NCBI GenBank assembly: GCA_011033025.1
Contig: WFMF01000162.1
Span: 1-64,000, forward strand
Reading direction: 5' to 3'
Length of the DNA: 64,000 bases
DNA from: Beroe forskalii
Taxonomy: Eukaryota; Ctenophora; Nuda; Beroida; Beroidae
The notes beneath the pieces are model-generated. The model ran no database searches and had not been told where the DNA came from. It saw only the letters and a program-made list of their open reading frames with translations. Every line of letters begins with the position of its first letter. Position 1 is the stretch's first letter. Positions 34,766 to 45,399 of this stretch are shown piece after piece. The position numbers were made by a program, and so were the translations under genes.

Positions 34766-36013
34766 TAAGAGGCTCCACCACAAACCTTATGGAAGTCATG
34801 TCTCTATAAGGATTATTGTTAAAGCGTTTATTGTACTTGACCCCTGACCCTCACCTGTGACTCTGTGAGTTCACCTTAGTGGCAGAAGTTCTATGATGCT
34901 TACTTTTTATGAGTTTTTGGTAATTTTTGCCCAATTGTAAAAATTGCCAAAGATTTTTTATTCCTAATTTTATTCAACACAATAGAATGCCTTGCTATTT
35001 GTACCATTTACCACCGAAGCACAAAGGGAAACTCTAGCTCCCCTCCTATTCATACATTCATGAAGTGTTACTCCGTCAACTGTGGTGTGGCTCATTAATT
35101 CTGTTCAGACGAATTTGAAAATTACTAGGAAAAACTCGCTGGCGATGGATGTCAACGCCCCCGAAAGCACTCACTGTCCCCCCATTCTCTTCGTGTAACA
35201 TCTAAATCTCTGCTGTAATCTCTAGTCCAGATAATAGAAGTGTGATCTCACTCCCCCCTCCTCCTCCTCCTTCTCTCACGTGCTGGGAGACACACCGCAT
35301 AGAATACAATGTAATGGTGTAATTCCTGTGTTATAGGTGTATCAGTGTTATGTGTAAGCGAGGGATGGATGAAACAAAGGGCACCCCTTTCTCACTCTCA
35401 GCAGGAGCGGTAGTACACAAACACGGACATGAAATGTATTAGGGAGGAGGGTGTGTACTGTGTGTGTTTGTTCGCACACACGCATACATACACACAACCC
35501 GGTGTAAAAACCTGTGTAAACCACTCACTCACACACAAACACACTTACACACTCACACACACACACACACATTTATAAATATAAATTATTAGAGCCACGA
35601 ATGAGCAAATGAAATATATGAATTGCTTTGTTGTGTCATAGAGCTTGGGGTCTATGTCTTCTCCATTGTTCTTGCATTGCCGTGCTTTTCCTCTTAAGTG
35701 CTTTATATTATACAACACGAGCGCCGAGTTTATTATTAGTTGTACAACCTTTATATATTAGGAGATTTGCTTGGAAATATACAATGGAGACATTTGTACT
35801 TTATATATTTCTATTGCTTCATGTTAGCTGACAGATTGTGACTTTCCGCTGTCCGCTGCCTGTGGTTCCTGTTCTAATGAAGATATAATGGCACAATGTC
35901 ACCGGGTAGCAGAACACACGGTATTCAGAGCTAGATATTCAACTGCCTTTGTTTCGTTTTGTGATATATCAAACAACATACGATTTGTATTATTACTTTA
36001 TTATTATCATCTC
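34766..36013. other. Unassigned sequence with a CA-rich microsatellite
   Basis: No gene is supported. A GT/CA-rich tract at about 35453-35570 ends in a perfect run of about nine CA units. The open frame at 35628-35831 is hydrophobic by AT-rich composition only. Confidence 0.5.
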
Positions 36014-36028
36014 GAGCTCAGCATTTTA

Positions 36029-36592
36029 GGGGTAACCCCATAAACCCCGGTGGATATCGAAAAAATGGCAAATGGGGGTTTAATTTTTGGGGGTTTATGG
36101 GGTTTATGGGGGCTTAATTTAGTTAAATTTTGCTGTTTAATGACTGATTTTGTTCACGATTTTGGCATTTTACGGAATGGTACCATTTTTTGTTGTGATT
36201 TTTGGCCTTTTTTTGAAATGATACCATTTTTGTTGAATTTCTTTTCTGAAATGGTACCATTTTTCAGCGATTTTCGTTTTTGAAATGGTACCATTTTCTG
36301 TTGTGCATTTTCAGATCCTAAAATGGCACCATTTTCGGCCATTTTTGAAAAGGTACCATTTTTGTTGAATCTTAGACCCTTTTTTGAAATGGTACCATTT
36401 TTTGTTGGCGATTTTCAAGGCTTTTCTGAAATGGTACCATTTTTTGTTGACGATTTTTGGCCCTATTTTGAAATGGTACCAATTTTCATATAAGATTTTC
36501 GACCTTTTTCTGGAAAATTAAACCCCATGTTCTGATGGATATCAAAAAAGGCAAATGGGGGTTAAATTTTTGGGGGTTTACGGGGTTTATGG
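36029..36592 (+). mobile_element. Short foldback element of GGTACC-centred repeats, copy 2
   Basis: This is the same family as 12066-12654 in the opposite orientation. The left end reads GGGTAACCCCATAAACCCC with CGGTGGATATCG. The right ends in GGGGTTTATGGG and lacks the GTTGGCCCC terminus. About eight units with AATGGTACCATTTTT fill the interior. The flanking direct repeat is the 15-bp GAGCTCAGCATTTTA (36014-36028 and 36593-36607), longer than the 7 bp at copy 1. Confidence 0.85.
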
Positions 36593-37599
36593 GAGCTCAG
36601 CATTTTATTATGCCACCAGCCATATAATATTATAATGCATTCCTCAGCATTGAGGTATTGTCAGGTATGTGACTTGTCTATGAGACACGCCATGGTCATC
36701 CTTGTCGGCAACTATACACACGTTCACCGTTGCAGCAGAGTCGCCACAACCTCTGCAGAATTGCGTCGTGGGTTTCGCTATATAATAATCTTACATTCTG
36801 ATCATATGTTATTAAGTTGTTAAGAATATGATCTGAGCTTCTAGGTGAGGTTCGTCGTACTGCTGATCCCGCTTAAGTCCCCAGTACTTGTAGCCTTTAA
36901 TGTGATCGAATTGTCTTGGTTATACTTCAGATTTAAGTTTCCCATCACCAATCAGTGAATCAAATTCATGCTTTGATAGTTATAACATTATATACTAATA
37001 TTTAAACAGCGTAACCGGCATCTGAATATCATGAACTCGACATTTATTCAAACACATTTTTGTAGTTTTCGCGTCGAATGCTCGCGCTTATGAGAGGCTC
37101 TGCTCTCTTTGAAGACTAAATTAACTTTTTGTTCGTTAAACAGTCAAACGCAATAAGTAACATTTTATGAAACTTATATGGTCTCAGTCCTCAGATGTTC
37201 AATTCGACTGGGAAAGTTCCAAAACGTTACAGTTCACGATAGGCAATCAAATTGCTTATTTCTTAATTTGTCATTTAACCCCCTCGATGTTATTTAGAAT
37301 TTGAGAACGTGTATTATGCACCTTCCAGGCGTGTTTATGCTATGTATTCAAAAACCTTATAGGCACCAGGGTACCGAGTGCAATAAATTATTGCGCACAG
37401 TAGTGCCGATAGTCGATATACGGATTTATTACGCACTGTAGGTCATGATAATTTATTATGGTGCAGTAGAACAGTGCGTAACAATTTATTTCACACAGGT
37501 GGGCAAACAGTACCTTCAAATCTTGATTTAAAACATTTCCTTGTGTTTGAAAATATAACCATTTTTACGGTGCATAATTCAGTTTAATAACCCGTAAAA

Positions 37600-37895
37600 A
37601 TTACTAAACTCAGCATTAAAAAACCTCGGCCTTCGGCCTCGGTTTTTCAATGCCATATTACACACTCGGGCCTTCGGCCCTCGTGTGTAATATTACGTTT
37701 AGTAACTTTTACTCGTTACTAAACCCTTCATTGTATAATGTATACAGTTTATCGTACAATGTACATTGCACAAGGGTTTAGTAACTTGGTAACGAGTAAA
37801 AAGTGCAAGCTGTGCTATAACACACGAGGGGCCGAAGTCCGATTACGTAATACGTTTTGCATTGAGACCAAGGCCGAGGTTTTAGTCGAAAGGTT
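37600..37895. repeat. Long inverted repeat with GGCCTTCGGCC hairpins
   Basis: The left arm (about 37600-37738) contains CTCGGCCTTCGGCCTCGG and CGGGCCTTCGGCCCTCG, then TTTAGTAACTTTTACTCG. The right arm (about 37770-37895) returns GGGTTTAGTAACTTGGTAAC, then CACGAGGGGCCGAAG and CAAGGCCGAGG in complement. The arms are imperfect and surround a short AT-rich centre. No ends or target duplication could be fixed. Confidence 0.6.
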
Positions 37896-38205
37896 TTGTA
37901 CTTTCCACGAGTTTGTAATTTCTACTGAATTGTGTTATGCAATATGCATCGACTTTATTAAATTAGGGCCTTTTCAAACACCAGGAAATATTTGCAATTA
38001 TAATTTGGGTATATAACTGGCACTACCATGCATGATAAATGGTTGTGCACTGTTCCAACTACATGCGATCGACTTCATTCGATCGACTGGTGTGTTTAAC
38101 ACAAAAATAGTTGATCTAGATCCTAGTAAGTAATAAGTAAATAACTATAATATTGCCTCATTAAACACGTCTTAGCATTTGTGGCCTGTGAAACACGTCA
38201 GTCGT

Positions 38206-38562
38206 TCAACAAATGGAATTGATCGATTGACCAATTCCATTCAATCGACCAATTCCATTCGATCGACCAATTCCATTCAATCGACCAATTCCATTCGATC
38301 GACCAATTCCATTCGATCGACCAATTCCATTCGATCGACCAATTCCATTCGATCGACCAATTCCATTCGATCGACCAATTCCATTCGATCGACCAATTCC
38401 ATTCGATCGACCAATTCCATTCGATCGACCAATTCCATTCGATCGACCAATTCCATTCGATCGACCAATTCCATTCGATCGACCAATTCCATTCGATCGA
38501 CCAATTCCATTCTATCGACAATTTCCATTCGATCGATCAATTCCATTCGATTGACCGATCGA
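38206..38562. repeat. 18-bp satellite, ATTCGATCGACCAATTCC
   Basis: About 19 nearly identical 18-bp units, most identical in the centre and variant at both edges (ATTCAATCG on the left, ATTCTATCG and ATTCGATTG on the right). Because 18 is divisible by three, three frames stay open across it and give artificial proteins (repeats of SIRSTN, SIEWNW and ELVDRM). Each unit holds a CGATCG site. Confidence 0.95.
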
Positions 38563-38613
38563 ACAGCTCAACAGTGTATAAATGGTTTCAAAACTTCAAA
38601 ATGCACTGCCTAA

Positions 38614-41600
38614 ACATGAGGAATAAGCGCATAATGTAAGTTTACATGCTTACATGATCGGGCTCGCTGTTACCATTATAAACCCTCTTTCTCTCACACC
38701 GTGAGCCCTGAATCAAATGATCATGTGTGTACGTATCCTATTTGATCTACGTTCGCAGGTGGCATTGTAATATAAACCCCTGCTAGGCCCTGTAATTATA
38801 GGGAGAGAAGGAGAGAGAGGGGGCCTGTGTGTTCCAGGACGCTTTGATAATATAACATATGTGGTGTGTGTTTGTATTATTATTTTCTTATTTAGTGTCA
38901 ACAACATGACTAATATACGTATACATCAGTGTTCCTTTCAAGCCTTTGTTATCATTATTGACGCATTGTTTTTCCTCTATGAGGTGTCTATGTGGTAAAT
39001 AGGAGTTGAGACCTTCCTATTAATTCTTCATTGTACTGTATACACCACATGGTTTGTTAACAATGATAGTAAGTGTGCTGCGTTTTTTTATATAGAATGA
39101 TTCATGTTTTGCCACTCAGAAGCAAAACCAGTCTTTGAGTCAATTAATCGAATCGTATTCGTGATCACCAACACAGAGGACTGAAAGCTCTCATCGATAT
39201 TTGGCGACCATCCAACTTACCAATGGATTAATACCATCGCAGGGTAGGACTCTGTAAAAGGAGTGTTTAGGTCAAACATCTCACTCGTACAGCACAGCTT
39301 ATAACTTTGAAATGCTGTGCACGTACGGACCACTCACACTCACAACGCATATACACACTCACGCACACACCTCACACACACACACACACACACACACGAA
39401 AGTACGAGGCATCCGACAATGTGATGTTCTTCAGAACGAGGCAGCGCCTCGTTCAATATGCACCATGGGACTACACGGCCCCCCTTAGGGGGGGGGGGGC
39501 AGGCCCCCTCTTGTTTTGAAAAGGTCCCCTAGAAAAATCTTAGGGGGGGGGGCTTGGCCCTACCTAGGATTTCCTCAAAAATTTGAACATCAAAATGAAG
39601 TGTAAAATCGAGTTCAAATAAACTAAACTCTGAAGTCCATGTCTTCAGAATCAAAGCCAACAGAAAACATGATTTTATTGGTGTTTCTATGCAAAATTAG
39701 GGCTTTCAAATGTTAAAATTCGCTTATGAAAATTAAGGCCCCTCTTAGTGTTCAAAAGCCCCCCCTAGAAAAAAATCTAGGGGGGGGGGCTTGGCATGAT
39801 ATGCACTAATAGTATGCATCTCATATACATAAGAAATTGCATGGGAACTGTTGAGATGCATATTAGTGAAGAATGGACGACGCGAGGTGCTGCCAAGTCG
39901 TATTATATGCACAATAGGTATTAAGTACTTAGGTATGCATCGAAACGATGCATATTGCTATATCATTAGGCGATCAGATGTTTCGAAATGCATAAAAACG
40001 CATGCTATGCGTGTGGAATGTGAGTGAATCCAATAATTACCTACTCGCTCTTATTTTTGTTGTTTTTTAGTGATAACGTTCTATTTCATTAACGTTACAG
40101 TTACTTGAACTAATTTTTATCAGCTATACTATCTCGAAAACGTTAATAAGTTAATATTGAACTCACCTCTACTGTGGGTAACACCACTTGACACCGCTAC
40201 TCAATCATCCGAAGGTGTACCTTCCCTGATGAGGTCTGCCTTAGGTCCGCGTTACTCGTTAGGGCCTAAGATGAATCGGTGTTCCTCCATACTACCGAAA
40301 TAACGCCATGTTATATTATACAGTTTAAGAGTTTAGATTCTTCCCTCTTTCGTGTTATCGTGTATCAAACCCTGGAATAGAAAATTGATCCTATGCAGTA
40401 TTTGTTATGTCATAATGTACCGGATTCCCATGTACAACTTGAAAGATAAAACTGTGGATTGTATCTCTATTTAATTTTTCATCTTTTATCTGATTGCACC
40501 TGGTTATAGCCCAGCTGTTTCACAGTAGATCACTGAAGGACTGAATGACTATAATACGTTACAGTAATATGCTAATGAAGTAATGATTTGGAAATTTATT
40601 GTAACGAAATAGCATGATATGATACACTTACAGAATATGTATAATATGCTGTCGGCACTCGTCAGTTTGTTTTCTTACAATCTTAAAAATTGGTAATCTC
40701 ACCGTATAACTGTATAATTTTTCCTCTAAAATCTAATTTTAGATTTGACTTGCCTTATGTAATCTAATAAAATGTTTGTGAACAGCTCTATGGGCGAATT
40801 TTTATCAATTATGCAATGCAAATAGTTAAAATATTGATGCCCATTCTGACTTTCTGAACGTACTTGCCTGGGCAATTAGCTGCACTATTTGCATATATTT
40901 AGTTATTTGGAATCGTAAGTTAGAATTACCTATAGCAATGTATGTCATATAGTTATCTGTCGTCGCTATCAATAATCGAATTTGTACTCGAATTCCTTTG
41001 CTGCCAATGCTCAGCTTTGTGCCCTTTCTATAATTTCTTAACTGCTTATTCAACATCTAGGAAATATTTTATAAAATAACTGGATCGCCGAATATCAACA
41101 GATAACGTGATAAGCTTTTAAAGTGCCTGAGCTGGCCTACTACTTAATCCCACGAACTTTTGAATTCTTCGAAACAGTCATTCACTGTTGACTTGTTGAG
41201 TTATCAGTCAATTGAGGTACCTATTCAATAATGGCTGTGTCAGGCATGGAAATTATAACAGTAGGTACACTGTAAAGTTGAAGTCGATATCAATGCACAC
41301 TTAGCACTTTAGGAGCTTGGAACGTGGCTAATCATGAAGTCTGGCTAATCATGAAGCCTGCCGTAACCCTCACAGTTTACACCTACAAGGCTGGCCATCA
41401 TGCGGCTTCATGTTTAAATTTGAATTTCCCAGTGAAATTTTAAGCGGCCATCTTTGCAACTCCTTCATAAGTTCACAATTTCACCGACAAACAGACAACA
41501 GTGCCTCAAGCCAAGACATACAATAAATTAAATCAAAAGAAATTATTTTGATTTCAATTTAGTAATTGAAAATCATTTCATTTATTATTCGGCTCCAAAT

Positions 41601-42359
41601 AAAAAGGATTGATGAACTTATGACTTTATGAAGGTTAGAATATAAGGATACAGTGATCAGCAGCGCCTACGTACCTTGATTTTATGTGCCTTTCATAACT
41701 CTATGTCTGTCCGTATCACGTGTCATTTGGAATATGCTGTTATTAACGAATAAGCATGCATCCTAAGCAGTATGAAAATATAGTTTGCCGTCAAGCAGTG
41801 TGATAAGACAGTCTGTTATCTACAAAGCACCATTCGCTGTTTGATAGTATCCAAACAGACGATAGTTCATTAATTCCAGTCTCGAGTATTGGTCTTTAGG
41901 ATACCACGTGACCCTTGTTCATTCCAGATTGGCTACTTAGCTCTTTATCCGTAAAATCCATCGTCTGAACACGTGACTGTACCACATGCTCCACCAAATT
42001 TATAGTAAACATCCTAGTACCAAATTCCAGCTATTCTTTATACGGCCTATTTAACCAAATTGGAAAATGTGGACAATATCAAATTTCACAATTTGTGATT
42101 TTTGTCAAATTTGGATGAGAGTAGAAGCGGGGGGGGGGGGTTGATAGTGGATTATACCGAATTTTGGTTCTTAGGGAGAATGAATATCTATTTTTGTTAC
42201 AAATTTTTCAAATTTCAAATATTCAAATTCTTACGATTTTTATACCCATTCTCCGATGATTAGCTATATCTTTAAAATTTTAATATTCTGGGATTGGGTC
42301 TAGTTGCTTTTATCCCCGAAAAATTAAGAAGCTTACTGTAAGATAGTGCATTGATTTAT
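38614..42359. other. Gene-poor region with a CA run and a C/G-tract inverted element
   Basis: A CA microsatellite of about 15 units lies at 39364-39396. Between 39478 and 39792 the sequence begins GGCCCCCCTTAGGGGG and ends CCTAG...CTAGGGGGGGGGCTTGG, with similar C- and G-tracts inverted inside, like a small MITE, though its limits are blurred by homopolymers. Flanking words ATATGCAC occur on both sides (39456 and 39801). From 39800 to 40015 several ATGCAT palindromes recur. No gene is supported. Confidence 0.45.
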
Positions 42360-42371
42360 AAGTTTATAACA

Positions 42372-43315
42372 TGATTCAGTTCAGTTTTATCATATTTTCG
42401 TTTGCGTTGAAAGTGCAGCTCGCTTATCAGCATCTTTTGTGATAAGTTTACTCATTACTGTATGTGCTATATTATACATGAGCTGCATACATGAGTAATA
42501 CAAGCAAACCGGAATTCAACCTTAGCGACCTATACAGAGTAGAAGATGATATGGACTCTGTTGTGAAATCAGTTATGAAACTTGGAGGTTGTGATTCTAT
42601 GTCTGATTTGGACAGAAGTTTACTGAAGCATGCAAATAAGGGCGCAATTGTTCACGTTGTCAGTGAGCTTATCAGGGTGGTTGACAGGAGTAGCAAGTTA
42701 CTGAAATCAGCCGCATGCACAATAAACGGTCTTCAATGTGATCAGATTGCCAGTCAGAAGAGGATGATGCAGACACAAGAAGAAAGAAGAGAGGAGAATG
42801 TGATAGCAGGTTTAAGAAAGTTTTCATCAGTCCAGACAGAACACCAGCTGAGCGTGAGGAGAGGAGGAAGCTGGTTTTGGCATTGAAGAACAAGATCAAC
42901 ACAGAGCCTCACATGTTTCACTATTTGAAAGATGGACAAGTTTGCAGTAGGGAACATTTACCACGTCACAAAGCTCATGGACAGCTTGACGACTCTCAAA
43001 GTGACGAAAGCCTGGAGTACGTGCCTACATCACAAGACCTGTCCCTGTTAGTTGAGCTTCAGCAAACCTTTGATAACTTTGAACGATCTATTGATCTGCG
43101 TTTAAAGAAGTGCAGCTAGAGGTCAGAGGAAACTGTGACTTTGTTAGGGTTTATTATGATAAGACTGTAAATTCCTGATCCCCACGGCCCAGTGCCCACA
43201 CGGAGGATCGCGATCGCATTGACATTGTTAATTGGTATTTTATTGATCGCATTGACATTGTTAATTGATATTTTACTGATCGCATTGACATTGTTAAAAA
43301 AAAGAAAAAAAAAAA
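42372..43315 (+). mobile_element. Retroposed insertion with target duplication and A-rich tail
   Basis: AAGTTTATAACA flanks the segment perfectly (42360-42371 and 43316-43327, the first bases of the right copy merging with the A-tail). Inside are about 119 bp of leader, an ORF1-like frame (see 42491-43119), three copies of a 30- to 34-bp repeat with TGATCGCATTGACATTGTTA (43213-43297), and a tail of A with a G near 43296-43317. This is the structure left by target-primed reverse transcription. No reverse transcriptase is encoded. Confidence 0.75.
42491..43119 (+). pseudogene. ORF1-like protein of a non-LTR retroelement, frameshifted
   Basis: From ATG 42491 the frame reads 131 codons. It starts polar (MSNTSKPEFNLSDLYRVEDD), then has a helix-rich part and the charged QTQEERREENVIAG. 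Near 42805-42815 the homologous reading moves to the next frame and continues as FKKVFISPDRTPAEREERRK, then KDGQV, and ends LRLKKCS with a stop at 43117-43119. The FKKVFI-PD-T-ER pattern and a following basic stretch recall ORF1-type proteins of LINE-like elements. The single frame change disrupts it unless an unseen splice or ribosomal shift applies. Assignment is by motif memory only. Confidence 0.45.
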
Positions 43316-43497
43316 AAGTTTATAACAAAAATATCTAGGAACCCCCCCTCATATCTATGTTCACTGCGATATAATATAATAGTATAATATGGTAGAGTAA
43401 CGAATTTTAGTTTTCATGATTAGACTTTCATTTTCAATCTTCACGTTATCCTCAAACATTAAACAACTTTCGCTTTAATGCCGTTTTTTCGAGTCAA

Positions 43498-45399
43498 ATG
43501 AAGTGGGTTTTTGCAACCCTATTGTTAACCATAGTCCCACCAACGTCTACCGAGACGCTATCTGAACTGGACTGTGCCAACGAAACAACACTCAGCAACG
43601 TTGGCGTTGATGCAGTGAAGGTGTTTAGTCTGGAACACAGGGCTGGCAGCTACAGTGACGATGAAGGTGCAGCCAATGACTTCCTCTGCTCTGTCGACGA
43701 AGACTTGCCTCATTCATGCAAGATCCTCATTAAATCGATGGAATTGTTACAAAAAGCAGAACTCTACATTGATGGAGTTCTACAAGGCAATGAAAGCGGT
43801 GTTTCCAGTAGATTAGAGATTGAGAAAGGGTTGAAAATCTTCAACTTCATCCTAGATTTTGAATCTCATAACAATTCCACTTTGTTTTGTGAGACTGTCA
43901 TCTCTGATCATCTGAGGTTAATCTCCAATCCCAAGTATATAAAGAGGGTGGATGAGCTCCACTCCGTGATGCTGAATACTTCCCAAACTGAAGTAACTGC
44001 TGGAAACCCCTACACGCTCAACTGTACGACTGATAATGAACGGGGACTGGCTTTCATGTATTGGCTTGAAAAAAGGAATGATGATCGTAACTGGTTAGAT
44101 TTGGAATGTACGAAAGAACGTGAGATGCTCTGCAACCAGACAGAAAACCCTCCCTCACAAATCATTACAATCCAAACAGATGCAGAGCTCGATGAAGAGA
44201 CAACCTACTCCTACTACTGCACGATCGACAATACTCACAGAAATCGGCCCAAGTCCAATGTTGTGAAAGTGCTCGTGAAACCTGCTGCCAAGCTTTGGCT
44301 GTATGGCGTCATCGGCGTAGCAGTGCTGGCAGCAGTGGCAATTGTGGTGTCATTGATCAGTGTGTATGTTGTGAAGGTCAGGAAGAAGTCCGTGATGAAA
44401 GCTGTGGTACTAAGCAGACACATGGCCGCTCTCACTCCTGTAAATGATATCGCTGCAGAGGAAGAAATCCTCTTAGCCACTAATATTGACTTTGATGAGA
44501 TCAATAGAATTAGGCAAAATATTGCATTGAAACATAGGGTTTGGTTGAGAGATCCACAGTCTATTTTGGAAAAAGAACAAATTGGCATGGGTAACTTTGG
44601 CATGGTTTTCTCTGGCACAATGCCCAATGAATATGGGATAATAACCAACGTAGCAATCAAGAAGATTAGAGAACAACGACTGAATGTTCGGGCATTGGAG
44701 GACTTTGAGAAAGAAATAAGCATGATGGCAGAAGTACACCACGAATACATTGTAGATTTGCTGGGAATCTGCCTAAGTCCTGACATTTGCATCATCACCG
44801 AACTCATGGAGCATGGACAGCTTGACTCGTACTTAGCAAAGTTAGCCCCGACTCCAGAAAACCGACTGGGAGGTATCCCCATCGGAATGTTAGCCAGAAT
44901 GTGCCAACAGCCATGCTCTGCCCTAGATTATCTGTCCGATAGAAACTTCGTTCACAGAGATGTCAGCGCTAGGAACTGCTTGGTTGGTACTGGTGGCCTG
45001 GTGAAACTCGCTGATTTCGGTCTGTCTCGGGACACCTCAGGAAGCAGTGCTAATTACTACATGAAGGTCGGGGAAATGGTTCCCGTGAAGTGGATGTCCC
45101 CTGAAGCCCTCCTCGGCAAATACACCTCGAGTAGTGACGTGTGGGCCTTCGGGGTGCTCTGCTGGGAGGTCTTCACTTTCGGGGGCCAGCCATTCGCCCA
45201 CCTCAGCAATGAGGAACTGGTAAAGAAGCTGTGTGGCAGTGAGGGAGTTGAGGGTGAGTGTCTCAGACTCCAGCGCCCCGAACTGTGCCCTGAGCCGTTG
45301 TGGGATGTCATTACCAAATGCTGGGCAGACGCCCCAGACGATAGGATAACCTTCTCTGCTCTGTGTGCTTACTTCTCTGATGCTTCCAAAGAGTTCTAA
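43498..45399 (+). CDS. Receptor tyrosine kinase with Ig-like ectodomain, intronless
   Basis: A single-exon 633-codon membrane receptor kinase. The first 20 residues are a signal peptide (MKWVFATLLLTIVPPTSTET). The ectodomain (to about 265) has spaced cysteines and N-glycosylation sites. The segment around 160-260 looks Ig-like (YTLNC ... YSYYC). A transmembrane helix (about 268-293, VIGVAVLAAVAIVVSLISVY) and a basic stop-transfer VRKKS follow. Kinase motifs are complete: IGMGNFGMV 362-370, VAIK with K388, alpha-C Glu near 406, HRDVSARN 486-493 with catalytic D488, DFG 506-508, a YY pair at 520-521 in the activation loop and PVKWMSPEAL at 529-538. The catalytic loop ARN form marks it as a receptor-type tyrosine kinase. 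There is almost no tail after the kinase domain. I cannot place it in a named vertebrate RTK family. It lies 182 bp downstream of the retroposed insertion. Confidence 0.93.
   Translation: MKWVFATLLLTIVPPTSTETLSELDCANETTLSNVGVDAVKVFSLEHRAGSYSDDEGAANDFLCSVDEDLPHSCKILIKSMELLQKAELYIDGVLQGNESGVSSRLEIEKGLKIFNFILDFESHNNSTLFCETVISDHLRLISNPKYIKRVDELHSVMLNTSQTEVTAGNPYTLNCTTDNERGLAFMYWLEKRNDDRNWLDLECTKEREMLCNQTENPPSQIITIQTDAELDEETTYSYYCTIDNTHRNRPKSNVVKVLVKPAAKLWLYGVIGVAVLAAVAIVVSLISVYVVKVRKKSVMKAVVLSRHMAALTPVNDIAAEEEILLATNIDFDEINRIRQNIALKHRVWLRDPQSILEKEQIGMGNFGMVFSGTMPNEYGIITNVAIKKIREQRLNVRALEDFEKEISMMAEVHHEYIVDLLGICLSPDICIITELMEHGQLDSYLAKLAPTPENRLGGIPIGMLARMCQQPCSALDYLSDRNFVHRDVSARNCLVGTGGLVKLADFGLSRDTSGSSANYYMKVGEMVPVKWMSPEALLGKYTSSSDVWAFGVLCWEVFTFGGQPFAHLSNEELVKKLCGSEGVEGECLRLQRPELCPEPLWDVITKCWADAPDDRITFSALCAYFSDASKEF

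Noticed and set aside
38179-38613. Open frames of 89-144 codons on both strands
   Set aside because: They are the 18-bp satellite translated in its open frames; no start context, no unique sequence and no domain.
44235-44882. 215-codon antisense frame
   Set aside because: It lies entirely opposite the receptor kinase coding frame and is a shadow of its codon pattern.
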